Shown: positions 33,060 to 41,332 of the stretch, in pieces
How the letters are laid out: every line of letters begins with the position of its first letter
Position numbering within the stretch: position 1 is the stretch's first letter
Origin: an uncultured Clostridium sp.
GTDB taxonomy: Bacteria; Bacillota; Clostridia; Lachnospirales; Lachnospiraceae
DNA length: 47,042 nt
NCBI GenBank assembly: GCA_900540335.1
Contig: UQFC01000006.1
Coordinates: 1-47,042, forward strand
Direction: 5' to 3'
The notes under the pieces: model-generated
What the model saw: the letters and a program-made list of their open reading frames with translations, nothing else
Databases searched by the model: none
Told to the model about the DNA's origin: nothing
Program-made: the position numbers and the translations under genes

Positions 33060-34001
33060 TTACTCGCTCCTTTCCATTCTTGCGCCGGACTCTACCGGAA
33101 ATCCTCTCAAAAAGGCTCCTGTATCCATCCGCTTTTTCCCTTCCAGCTGCAGCTCCTCAATCTTCAGAATTCCATTGCCGGTCTGTACCGTCAGGGTGCT
33201 GCCGTCAGCCTCAAGAATCTGTCCGGGAACAGCTCCTTCCCGGCTGCCCTCAAGCACCTCTGCCTGCCAGATCTTCAGCATCCGTCCGTTTAAACGGGTA
33301 TAGGCGCTGGGCCAGGGATTCAGCCCGCGAATGAGACGCTCAATTGCCGCCGCGTCCATGGTCCAGTCAATATCGCCCATGGATTTGGATATCTTCTTTA
33401 CATAGGTTGCCTTTTCGTGATCCTGCTTTTCCGGAACCAGGGTTCCTGCCTCCATCTTGTCTAACGTTGACAGAATCAGATCTCCGCCCAGAAGACTCAG
33501 ACGGTCAAACAGACTTCCGCCCGTTTCCTTCTCGTCCAGGGCAATCACCTTTTTCTCCAGCATATCGCCTGTGTCCATCTCGGTATCCATCATCATGGTA
33601 GTAATACCCGTTTCCCTGTCGCCGTTGATCACTGCCCACTGAATCGGCGCTGCCCCCCGGTATTTGGGAAGCAGGGAGGCATGGATATTCACACAGCCAT
33701 ATCGGGGAACGTCCAGAAGCTCCCGGGAAAGAATCTGTCCAAAAGCAATCACCACCATCACATCCGGCTCCAGAGCCCGCATCTCCTCCACAAAGGAGGC
33801 CTCTCTTGCCCGTACCGGCTGATAAACCGGAATCCCGTGACGCAAAGCCGTTTCCTTTACAGGTGTCATGTGAATCTCCTTGCCTCTTCCTCTGGGCTTA
33901 TCCGGCTGTGTCACGACAGCTGCAACCTCATGACGGGATGCAATCAGACTCTCCAGAGTCGGCACAGAAAAATCCGGGGTTCCCATAAATACAATTTTCA
34001 T
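33060..34001 (-). CDS. fmt: methionyl-tRNA formyltransferase
   Basis: Fmt formylates initiator Met-tRNA using 10-formyl-THF. The 313-residue protein begins MKIVFMGTPDFSVPTLESL. The core has QPDKPRGRGKE and HASLLPKYRGAAPIQWAVINGD with the catalytic Asn-His region, then TGITTMMMDTEMDTGDML. A C-terminal OB-like domain contains RLNGRMLKIWQAE. Its start lies one base after the def stop, with GGAGG at the end of def serving as ribosome site. The fhs gene in the same run supplies its formyl donor. Confidence 0.97.
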   Translation of the reverse strand: MKIVFMGTPDFSVPTLESLIASRHEVAAVVTQPDKPRGRGKEIHMTPVKETALRHGIPVYQPVRAREASFVEEMRALEPDVMVVIAFGQILSRELLDVPRYGCVNIHASLLPKYRGAAPIQWAVINGDRETGITTMMMDTEMDTGDMLEKKVIALDEKETGGSLFDRLSLLGGDLILSTLDKMEAGTLVPEKQDHEKATYVKKISKSMGDIDWTMDAAAIERLIRGLNPWPSAYTRLNGRMLKIWQAEVLEGSREGAVPGQILEADGSTLTVQTGNGILKIEELQLEGKKRMDTGAFLRGFPVESGARMERSE

Positions 34002-34002
34002 A

Positions 34003-34479
34003 TTATTCTTCATCCTCCGCAGGTACATCCATCAGTTCTCCCTCTACCAGCTCCACATACAGCTGTCCTTTCAGATGAGCGCACTCATGGCAGATGCATC
34101 TGGCAAGAAGCTCCTCTCCCTCAATCTCAATCGGCTGCATATTGATGTCAAGAGCGCGAACCACTACATGATCCGGACGTGTCACCATTCCGCTCTTTCC
34201 CGGAACGCTTAAGCATCCCTCGGGACCGGTCTGGCTTCCGCTTGTTTCTATAATCTCTGGATTGATAAGAACATACTGATTCTCATCATCTACATCCATG
34301 ACTACAATCTGCTTTAACACCCCAACCTGAGGCGCTGCCAGACCTACGCCGTTTGACTCGTACATTGTTTCAAACATGTCATCAATCAGCTGCTGAATCC
34401 GCGGAGTCATCTCCTTTACCGGCTTGCACTGTTTTGTTAAAATTTCATCTCCAATAGTTCTGATCTGTCTGATTCCCAT
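34003..34479 (-). CDS. def: peptide deformylase
   Basis: Def removes the formyl group from new proteins. The 158-residue protein has all three metal-site motifs: GVGLAAPQVG, EGCLS and HECAH. The start MGIRQIRTIGDEIL is chosen with GGAAG 6 bases upstream; a frame 13 residues longer has no support. The def-fmt pairing is conserved across bacteria. Confidence 0.97.
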   Translation of the reverse strand: MGIRQIRTIGDEILTKQCKPVKEMTPRIQQLIDDMFETMYESNGVGLAAPQVGVLKQIVVMDVDDENQYVLINPEIIETSGSQTGPEGCLSVPGKSGMVTRPDHVVVRALDINMQPIEIEGEELLARCICHECAHLKGQLYVELVEGELMDVPAEDEE

Positions 34480-34543
34480 CTGCTTCTTCCAATTCCTTTC
34501 TTTCCTGTCCCGGCTCAAAGCGGAAGCTTCCCGTCGTTCCCCC

Positions 34544-36553
34544 TTACGAAAAATCGTACTGGATCGTCAGTCTGCGGCAGCTCTCCGTCTCATCCCACCG
34601 ATTCTGGACATACTTCTGAATTCTTATTAGTATATCATAATTTTCCTGTTTGATATATAAAATTTTTCTGTAAATATCATTAACTTTATATACAGGCGCA
34701 AAAACAGGCCCGATTAGTTCTGCCTGCTGCCCGAATCTTCTTCCGACTGCCTCTGCCACAGCATCTGTCATATGGGCTGTCAGTTCCTCTTCTTTCCCGC
34801 CAATCTGAATACTCAGCATGTGCGCGGCAGGCGGATATTTCATCAGTTTCCGGTATCCCATTTCCTGACGGTAAAACTCCTGATAATCCTGAACTGCAGA
34901 TGCCTTTACCACATAATGCTCCGGCGTATAGGTCTGAATCACCGCTGTTCCGGGCCTTTTCCCGCGTCCTGCCCTTCCGGCCGCCTGAACCAGAAGCTGA
35001 AATGTTCTCTCCCCGCTTCTGTAATCCGGCGCATAAAGAGAGGCGTCTGCCGCCAGAATCCCCACCAGTGTCACCCCCGGAAAGTCGTGTCCCTTTACAA
35101 TCATCTGGGTTCCAATCAGAATATCTGCCTCCCCTTTTGCAAAAGAGGACAGAATTTCCTGATGGCCGCCCTTTTTCGATGTGGTATCCAGATCCATCCG
35201 CAAAACTCCTGCCTGAGGAAACATGGCCTTCGTCAGCTCCTCAATTTTCTGGGTTCCTGTTCCAAAGCCTGCCAGATAAGGGGAACCGCAGGAGGGACAC
35301 TTCCCGGGCAGAGGAACCGTATATCCGCAGTAATGGCACACAAGCCGCGTTTTATTGTGCAGGGTCAAAGTCACATCACAGTGAGGACATTTGACAGCCT
35401 CCCCGCAGGAGCGGCAGGAGACAAAAGAGGAATATCCTCTCCTGTTCATAAACAGCATCACCTGTTCTTTCTTTTCCAGGCGATCTCTTATCAGCTCCTG
35501 AAGGCGGCGGCTGAAAATAGATTTGTTTCCCTCCTCCATTTCCTTTCTCAAATCCACCACCTCTGCAGATGCCAGAGCACTTCCCTCTCCTGCCCGGCTC
35601 TTTAAGGTATACAGCCGGTAAATCCCCGCCTCAGCCCTGGTATAGGCCTCCAGCGAAGGCGTGGCAGACCCCATGACAAAAGCTGCATTCCTCATCTGGG
35701 CCAGCTTCTCTGCGACCTCTCTTGCATGATACCGCGGAGTAGACTCGCTTTTATAGGCACCCTCGTGCTCCTCATCCATAATAATCAGTCCCAGATCCGG
35801 AAAATCAGTAAACAGGGCTGAACGGGCTCCTATCATCACCTGAGTCTCCCCCTGTCTGGCCCGCTCATACTGATCCCACCGCTCTCCGGCTGAGAGACGG
35901 GAATGCATCACACTGATGCAGGATCCAAAGCGCCGGTAAAACCGCATAACCGTCTGATAGGTCAGAGAAATTTCCGGAATCAGAACAATGACCTGTCTGC
36001 CCTGTTTCAGAACATGGGCAATCATTTCCATATATACCTCTGTCTTTCCGCTTCCGGTGATACCGTAAATCAGAGAAGGGGTTCTCTCCCCCCTGTCATA
36101 ACGGCTGCAAAAATCCTCTGCAATCCGCCGCTGCTCCTCATTAAGAATGATTTCTGCCTCTCCGGTTTGCGTATCAACCATGGAGCGGACCACCTGCCGG
36201 TTTCTGGCTTTTACCTTGCGTTTTACAGGAAGCACGGTTTTTAAAGCCTGGTTCATCGTGGAGCCGTACCTTTCCTTCATCCACCAGGCCAGACTGATAA
36301 TTCTGGAATCTGCCGTCACACTTCCCGTTACAAGCCCGGCTATGGACTTGATTTTTGTCACATCATATTCTGCTTTTTCCGAAATATCCACCACATAGCC
36401 TTTTCGAGTTCTGTTCCCAGAACCAAAAGGAACGCAGACCTGCATTCCCACCTGAATCTCCCCCGAAAGCTGCGGAGGAATCCGGTATTGGAACACGCGG
36501 TCTACGTTTTCATGAGAAATATCTATAATGATACTGGCATACTGTTCTGCCAT
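34544..36553 (-). CDS. priA: primosomal helicase PriA
   Basis: PriA restarts replication at repaired forks. The 669-residue protein has an N-terminal DNA-binding part (about 1-110), Walker A in GITGSGKTEVYM, a DEEH box, MGSATPSLE, and two zinc-binding clusters: CRSCGEAVKCPHC and CHYCGYTVPLPGKCPSCG. The second helicase half has IGTQMIVKGHDFPGVTLV and QAAGRAGRG. It is somewhat shorter than many PriA proteins (about 730), mainly in the N-terminal part, but all motifs are present. It lies 21 bases after murF and 64 before def. Confidence 0.96.
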   Translation of the reverse strand: MAEQYASIIIDISHENVDRVFQYRIPPQLSGEIQVGMQVCVPFGSGNRTRKGYVVDISEKAEYDVTKIKSIAGLVTGSVTADSRIISLAWWMKERYGSTMNQALKTVLPVKRKVKARNRQVVRSMVDTQTGEAEIILNEEQRRIAEDFCSRYDRGERTPSLIYGITGSGKTEVYMEMIAHVLKQGRQVIVLIPEISLTYQTVMRFYRRFGSCISVMHSRLSAGERWDQYERARQGETQVMIGARSALFTDFPDLGLIIMDEEHEGAYKSESTPRYHAREVAEKLAQMRNAAFVMGSATPSLEAYTRAEAGIYRLYTLKSRAGEGSALASAEVVDLRKEMEEGNKSIFSRRLQELIRDRLEKKEQVMLFMNRRGYSSFVSCRSCGEAVKCPHCDVTLTLHNKTRLVCHYCGYTVPLPGKCPSCGSPYLAGFGTGTQKIEELTKAMFPQAGVLRMDLDTTSKKGGHQEILSSFAKGEADILIGTQMIVKGHDFPGVTLVGILAADASLYAPDYRSGERTFQLLVQAAGRAGRGKRPGTAVIQTYTPEHYVVKASAVQDYQEFYRQEMGYRKLMKYPPAAHMLSIQIGGKEEELTAHMTDAVAEAVGRRFGQQAELIGPVFAPVYKVNDIYRKILYIKQENYDILIRIQKYVQNRWDETESCRRLTIQYDFS

Positions 36554-36574
36554 ACACTCACCTGCACCTGTCTG

Positions 36575-37966
36575 TTACTTTTCCTGTTTTTCCAAAAGCC
36601 TTGCAGCAACCTGCCCCAGCTTCATGCTGTTAGAGCCCTTCAGCAAAACGCAGTCTCCCGGCTTCAGATGACTGAAAAGAGCCTGATACAGACCCTCTCT
36701 GTCTTCTCCGGAAAAATGATAGAACTCCCTGCTGCCTCTTCCTCCGTTTTCCTGTGCACCTTCTGCAATCTTTTCCGCCAGTTCTCCCAGCGTAAATAAA
36801 AGATCCACCGGATGCTCTGCCAGCCACCAGCCAATCTGACGATGGAATCCAGGCGCCTCCGGCCCCAGCTCCTTCATATCTGCCAGAACGGCAATGCGGC
36901 GTCCTGCTTTTTCCATGGAATGAAGAACCTCAAGCCCTGCAATCATGGAAACAGGACTGGCATTGTAAGTATCATCAATCACTGTAATCCCGTCTTTTTC
37001 CATGATTTGCTGACGGTTCTGAAATCCGGTAAACTGCTCCAGCGCCTGCACGGCCGCATCAAGCGGAACTCCGTTTTCATCAGCCACAGCCAGAGCCACC
37101 ATAGCATTCAGCACATTATGGCGTCCCATCACCTTCAGAGCCACCGGCACCTGTCTGTCTCTGCACACAGCAGTAAACACCGGATAGCCATTGACAATCC
37201 GGATATTTTCTGCCCGGTAGCTGCTGTTTTCTCCGGTTCCGTAATACACGGTTCTGCAGCCATCCTTCGCCCTTGTTTCTTTCAAAAGAGGATCATCCCC
37301 GTTCAGGAACAGCACACCGCCCTCTTTCAGGCCGTCCTGAATCGTCAGCTTTTCCCGGTAAATGTTTTCCTGGCTTCCCAGCTGCTCAATATGCGTAATT
37401 CCCACATTGGTAATTACCGCCATATCTACCTGGGCAATCCGGGCAATGACTGTCATTTCTCCCGGCATGCTCATTCCCAGCTCCACCACACCGATTTCAT
37501 CGGCGGAAGAAATTTCTGACAGAGTAATGGGCAGACCAATCTGGCTGTTGGAATTTCCCGGTGTTTTATATACCCGGTATTTTCCGGAAAGAGCTGCCGC
37601 CACCATTTCTCTTGTTGTGGTTTTTCCCACGCTTCCGGTAATTCCCACAAGGGGAAGGCTCAGCCTGTTTCTGTAATATTTTCCCACTGCCTGAAGTGCC
37701 TTTTTTGTATCCTCCACGCGGATCCACGGATGCGTATCTTCCATCTCGTCGTGCTCACTGGTCAGGACTGCTGCAGCTCCTGCCTCAAAGGCCTGAGAAA
37801 TAAACCTGTGGGCATCTACCTTTTCTCCGATAATCGGAACAAACAGATCCTGTCCCTTCATGGTACGGGAATCAATGCTGATATGCTTTAATTCCATATC
37901 CCCGTCCCCGCACAGCAGGCGCCCGCCGGCTGCCTTTACAATATCATTTACCGTCATACATTCCAT
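36575..37966 (-). CDS. murF: UDP-MurNAc-tripeptide-D-Ala-D-Ala ligase MurF
   Basis: MurF adds D-Ala-D-Ala to complete the peptidoglycan precursor. The 463-residue protein has the P-loop GITGSVGKTTTREMV, GNSNSQIGLPITL, VELGMSMPGEM, VITNVGITHIEQLGS and VIDDTYNASPVSM, all typical of MurF. Two start codons three residues apart (MEC and MTV) are possible. The first has AAAGAGA upstream and is used here. It follows murE by 21 bases. Confidence 0.96.
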   Translation of the reverse strand: MECMTVNDIVKAAGGRLLCGDGDMELKHISIDSRTMKGQDLFVPIIGEKVDAHRFISQAFEAGAAAVLTSEHDEMEDTHPWIRVEDTKKALQAVGKYYRNRLSLPLVGITGSVGKTTTREMVAAALSGKYRVYKTPGNSNSQIGLPITLSEISSADEIGVVELGMSMPGEMTVIARIAQVDMAVITNVGITHIEQLGSQENIYREKLTIQDGLKEGGVLFLNGDDPLLKETRAKDGCRTVYYGTGENSSYRAENIRIVNGYPVFTAVCRDRQVPVALKVMGRHNVLNAMVALAVADENGVPLDAAVQALEQFTGFQNRQQIMEKDGITVIDDTYNASPVSMIAGLEVLHSMEKAGRRIAVLADMKELGPEAPGFHRQIGWWLAEHPVDLLFTLGELAEKIAEGAQENGGRGSREFYHFSGEDREGLYQALFSHLKPGDCVLLKGSNSMKLGQVAARLLEKQEK

Positions 37967-37987
37967 ATCTGGTATCTCTTTTCTTTT

Positions 37988-39526
37988 TTATTCATTCGCC
38001 TGACCGGCATCCTGTTTCTCCAGTCCGGCAATAACCTCTTCGACAACAGCCCGATCCAGAAACGGATAGCGGACTCCTTCGATCTCCTGATAATCCTCAT
38101 GTCCCTTGCCAATCACAGCAATCATATCTCCCGGCTCCGCGTGGGTGATGCTGTAGGCAATGGCCTCTCTCCGATCCGGAATTTCCACGAATTTTCCCCC
38201 GGTTTTTTCAATGCTTCCCCGGATATCTGCAATAATATCCTCTACCTTCTCAAACCGGGAATTGTCTGCTGTAATAATAGAAAGATCCGCCATTCTTCCG
38301 CCAATCTCTCCCATGGAATACCGGCGATCCTTAGAGCGGTTTCCTCCGCAGCCAAAAACAACCACCAGACGTTTGGGATGATAGTCACGGAGGGTTGACA
38401 GCAGGCTTTCCATGCTGACTGCATTATGTGCATAATCTACAATCACGCAGCAGCGCCGGGAAGTATGTACAATCTCCATGCGTCCATTGATTTTCAAATG
38501 CTCCATAGCATGCTGCAGACGCTCTTGCGGTACTCCGCACCAGAGAGTAACTGCCGCGGCCGCCAGAGCATTATAGACATTAAATTTTCCGGGAATGCTT
38601 ACCCGGACCGGGATCTCCCGCTCTCCCCGGATATCAAATCCTGTTCCTACAAAATCCGGCTCTGACACATACTCAATATGCTCGGCCAGATAATCGCTGC
38701 CTGTATGGTTCTTCTCCAGGGTATCCCCTGTACGCGGACATTTCTCCTGGTTTTCCATAAGTCCGAAACCGGTCCAGGGGCAGGGGATCTCCTGCACAAT
38801 CTCCTGGAAGTGCTCGTCATCCAGATTGATAAATGCCTTCCGGCTCTGGAAAAAGAGCTGCTTTTTATAGAAAAGATACTCTGCAAAATCTGCATGCTCA
38901 TCCGGTCCGATGTGATCCGGAGAAATGTTGGTGAATACTGCGCAGTCAAACACAATCCCCGTCACCCGGTGCATTTTCATCGCCTGGGAGGAAACCTCCA
39001 TAACACAGCACTCACAGCCAGCCTCTGCCATCTGGGCAAAATACCGGTGAAGATCATAGGACTCCGGCGTTGTATTCACCGTAGGATAATGATCCGTTCC
39101 AATCATGACGCCGTTGGTTCCAATCATTCCCGTTTTCTTTCCGGCTGCCTCCAGAATGGTTTTCACCATATGGGTGGTTGTAGTCTTTCCCTTGGTTCCC
39201 GTCACTCCGATCATCAAAAGCTTCCGGGAGGGATTTCCAAACCGGGCTGCAGAAAGTCTCGCCAGAGCCTCTCTTCCGTTTTTCACTACAATCACCGTCA
39301 CCTGGGCAGGCACCTCTACCGGGTGCTCTGTCACAAGCACCCGGACTCCGGCCTCTGTCACCTGGGGAATAAAGTCATGGGAATCTCTTCTGGTTCCCTT
39401 CATGCAGATAAACACTGCTCCCGGTCCGGCCTTTCTTGAATCATATACTACCTCAGTCACCTCTGCATCCAGACTTCCCTGCTGCAGTGTATAGGAAATC
39501 TCTCCGAGCCATTCCCGAATTTTCAT
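37988..39526 (-). CDS. murE: UDP-MurNAc-dipeptide ligase MurE
   Basis: MurE adds the third amino acid of the peptidoglycan stem peptide. The 512-residue protein starts MKIREWLGEISYTLQQGSLD and has GVTGTKGKTTTTHMV (P-loop), NTTPESYDLHRYF, EVSSQAMKMHRV and FTNISPDHI. The substrate motif reads DNSR where meso-diaminopimelate enzymes usually have DNPR. The Arg is kept, so diaminopimelate remains likely. I chose the ATG matching family N-termini. An ATG 18 residues upstream is also possible, and neither has a strong ribosome site. It follows fhs closely. Confidence 0.93.
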   Translation of the reverse strand: MKIREWLGEISYTLQQGSLDAEVTEVVYDSRKAGPGAVFICMKGTRRDSHDFIPQVTEAGVRVLVTEHPVEVPAQVTVIVVKNGREALARLSAARFGNPSRKLLMIGVTGTKGKTTTTHMVKTILEAAGKKTGMIGTNGVMIGTDHYPTVNTTPESYDLHRYFAQMAEAGCECCVMEVSSQAMKMHRVTGIVFDCAVFTNISPDHIGPDEHADFAEYLFYKKQLFFQSRKAFINLDDEHFQEIVQEIPCPWTGFGLMENQEKCPRTGDTLEKNHTGSDYLAEHIEYVSEPDFVGTGFDIRGEREIPVRVSIPGKFNVYNALAAAAVTLWCGVPQERLQHAMEHLKINGRMEIVHTSRRCCVIVDYAHNAVSMESLLSTLRDYHPKRLVVVFGCGGNRSKDRRYSMGEIGGRMADLSIITADNSRFEKVEDIIADIRGSIEKTGGKFVEIPDRREAIAYSITHAEPGDMIAVIGKGHEDYQEIEGVRYPFLDRAVVEEVIAGLEKQDAGQANE

Positions 39527-39592
39527 CTGATTTTCCGGCAGCCTGATAAAAGCCGCCTGCTCCTTTCTGCCCCGTGGCATTGCTTCTGCTTT

Positions 39593-41263
39593 TTAGAATA
39601 ATCCTGTAATCTTGCCTTCCTCATTTACATCGATTCCGTCTGCTGCCGGCTTTTTGGGAAGTCCCGGCATAGTCATAATTGCGCCGGTCAGCACAACCAC
39701 GAAGCCTGCTCCTGCAGAAACGTAGACATCACGGACATTGATTGTAAAGCCGGAAGGACGTCCCAGCTTGTTCTGGTCATCAGACAGGGAATACTGGGTT
39801 TTTGCCATACATACCGGCATGGAGCCAAAGCCCATCTGCTCGATTCTGGCCAGGGCCCTCTCTGCTGCCGGGGTATAGGAAACACCGTCTGCCCCGTAAA
39901 TCTCTGATGCAATGGTAAATACCTTATCCTTCAGGCTCATCTCATCCGGATACAGGGGATGATAATGGCTTTCCTTCTGATTCAGAGTCTCCAGAACCTT
40001 TTCTGCCAGGGCCTCTCCTCCTTCTCCGCCCTTTGCCCATACCTCGGACAGGGCAAACTCACAGCCTCTGGACTCGCAGAAATCGCGGATCAGCGCATAC
40101 TCTGCCTCTGTATCTGTGATAAAGGAATTCAGAGTAACCACTACCGGAACTCCGTATTTCTGGATATTCTCAATATGCTTCTCCAGGTTTACAATACCCT
40201 TCTTTAATGCCTCCAGATTTTCCTGAGACAGCTCTGTCTTCGGAACACCGCCGTTATATTTCAGAGCACGCACGGTTGCCACCAGAACCACAGCATCCGG
40301 CTTTAAGCCTGCCATCCGGCACTTGATGTCAAGAAACTTTTCAGCTCCCAGATCTGCTCCAAAACCGGCCTCTGTCACTACCACATCAGCCAGCTTTAAG
40401 GCTGTCTTTGTAGCGCGCACACTGTTGCAGCCATGGGCAATATTGGCAAAGGGTCCGCCGTGAACCAGCGCTCCGTTGTGTTCCAGAGTCTGAATCAGGT
40501 TCGGCTTAATCGCATCCTTTAACAGAGCAGCCATCGCTCCTACTGCATGAAGCTGCTCGGCAGTAACCGGCTCACCTGCATAATTATATGCAACAATGAT
40601 TCTTCCCAGACGGGCCTTTAAATCTTCCATATCAGATGCCAGACAGAGAATGGCCATAATCTCAGATGCTACGGTAATAACAAAGTGATCCTCACGAACC
40701 ACTCCGTCTGCCTTTGCGCCAAGACCTACTACAACATTTCTCAGCACACGGTCGTTCATATCCATACAGCGCTTCCACAGAATCTGCCGGGTATCAATCT
40801 GAAGTGCATTGCCCTGCTGAATATGGTTGTCAAGCAGAGCCGCCAGCAGGTTGTTTGCAGAAGTAATTGCATGAAAATCTCCCGTAAAATGCAGATTTAA
40901 ATCCTCCATGGGCACTACCTGGGCATAACCGCCGCCTGCAGCGCCTCCCTTAATACCAAAGCACGGTCCCAGAGACGGCTCCCGCAGGGCAAGCATGGTT
41001 TTTGTTCCCTTGCGGTTTAAAGCATCTGCCAGACCAATGCTGGTGGTTGTCTTTCCCTCTCCCGCCGGAGTCGGGTTAATTGCAGTTACCAAAACCAGCT
41101 TTCCATCCTTCCGGTCCTTAACCTGCTCCCACAGCTCGTCGGTCAGCTTTGCCTTATACTTTCCGTACAGCTCCAGAGCCTCTTCTGCAATTCCATACCG
41201 CTCTGCAACCTCGCGAATGTGGAGCATCTCTGCCTCCTGGGCAATTTCAATGTCTGTTTTCAT
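39593..41263 (-). CDS. fhs: formate-tetrahydrofolate ligase
   Basis: Fhs makes 10-formyl-THF from formate, THF and ATP. The 556-residue protein has the P-loop TPAGEGKTTTSIGLADALN, GIKGGAAGGGYAQVVPMED, LHFTGDFHAITSANNLLAAL, TKTALKLADVVVTEAGFGAD and GAGFVVVLTGAIMTMPGLP. AGGAGG lies 7 bases before the ATG. In this run it precedes murE and supplies formyl groups that Fmt downstream uses. The full acetogenic methyl-branch set is not in the window, so acetogenesis cannot be inferred. Confidence 0.98.
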   Translation of the reverse strand: MKTDIEIAQEAEMLHIREVAERYGIAEEALELYGKYKAKLTDELWEQVKDRKDGKLVLVTAINPTPAGEGKTTTSIGLADALNRKGTKTMLALREPSLGPCFGIKGGAAGGGYAQVVPMEDLNLHFTGDFHAITSANNLLAALLDNHIQQGNALQIDTRQILWKRCMDMNDRVLRNVVVGLGAKADGVVREDHFVITVASEIMAILCLASDMEDLKARLGRIIVAYNYAGEPVTAEQLHAVGAMAALLKDAIKPNLIQTLEHNGALVHGGPFANIAHGCNSVRATKTALKLADVVVTEAGFGADLGAEKFLDIKCRMAGLKPDAVVLVATVRALKYNGGVPKTELSQENLEALKKGIVNLEKHIENIQKYGVPVVVTLNSFITDTEAEYALIRDFCESRGCEFALSEVWAKGGEGGEALAEKVLETLNQKESHYHPLYPDEMSLKDKVFTIASEIYGADGVSYTPAAERALARIEQMGFGSMPVCMAKTQYSLSDDQNKLGRPSGFTINVRDVYVSAGAGFVVVLTGAIMTMPGLPKKPAADGIDVNEEGKITGLF

Positions 41264-41332
41264 TTCTCCATCCTCCTGTGCTTTCGTATTTATGGGTGTT
41301 TCTGTTGCTTACCTGATTATCTGTCTGCAAGA

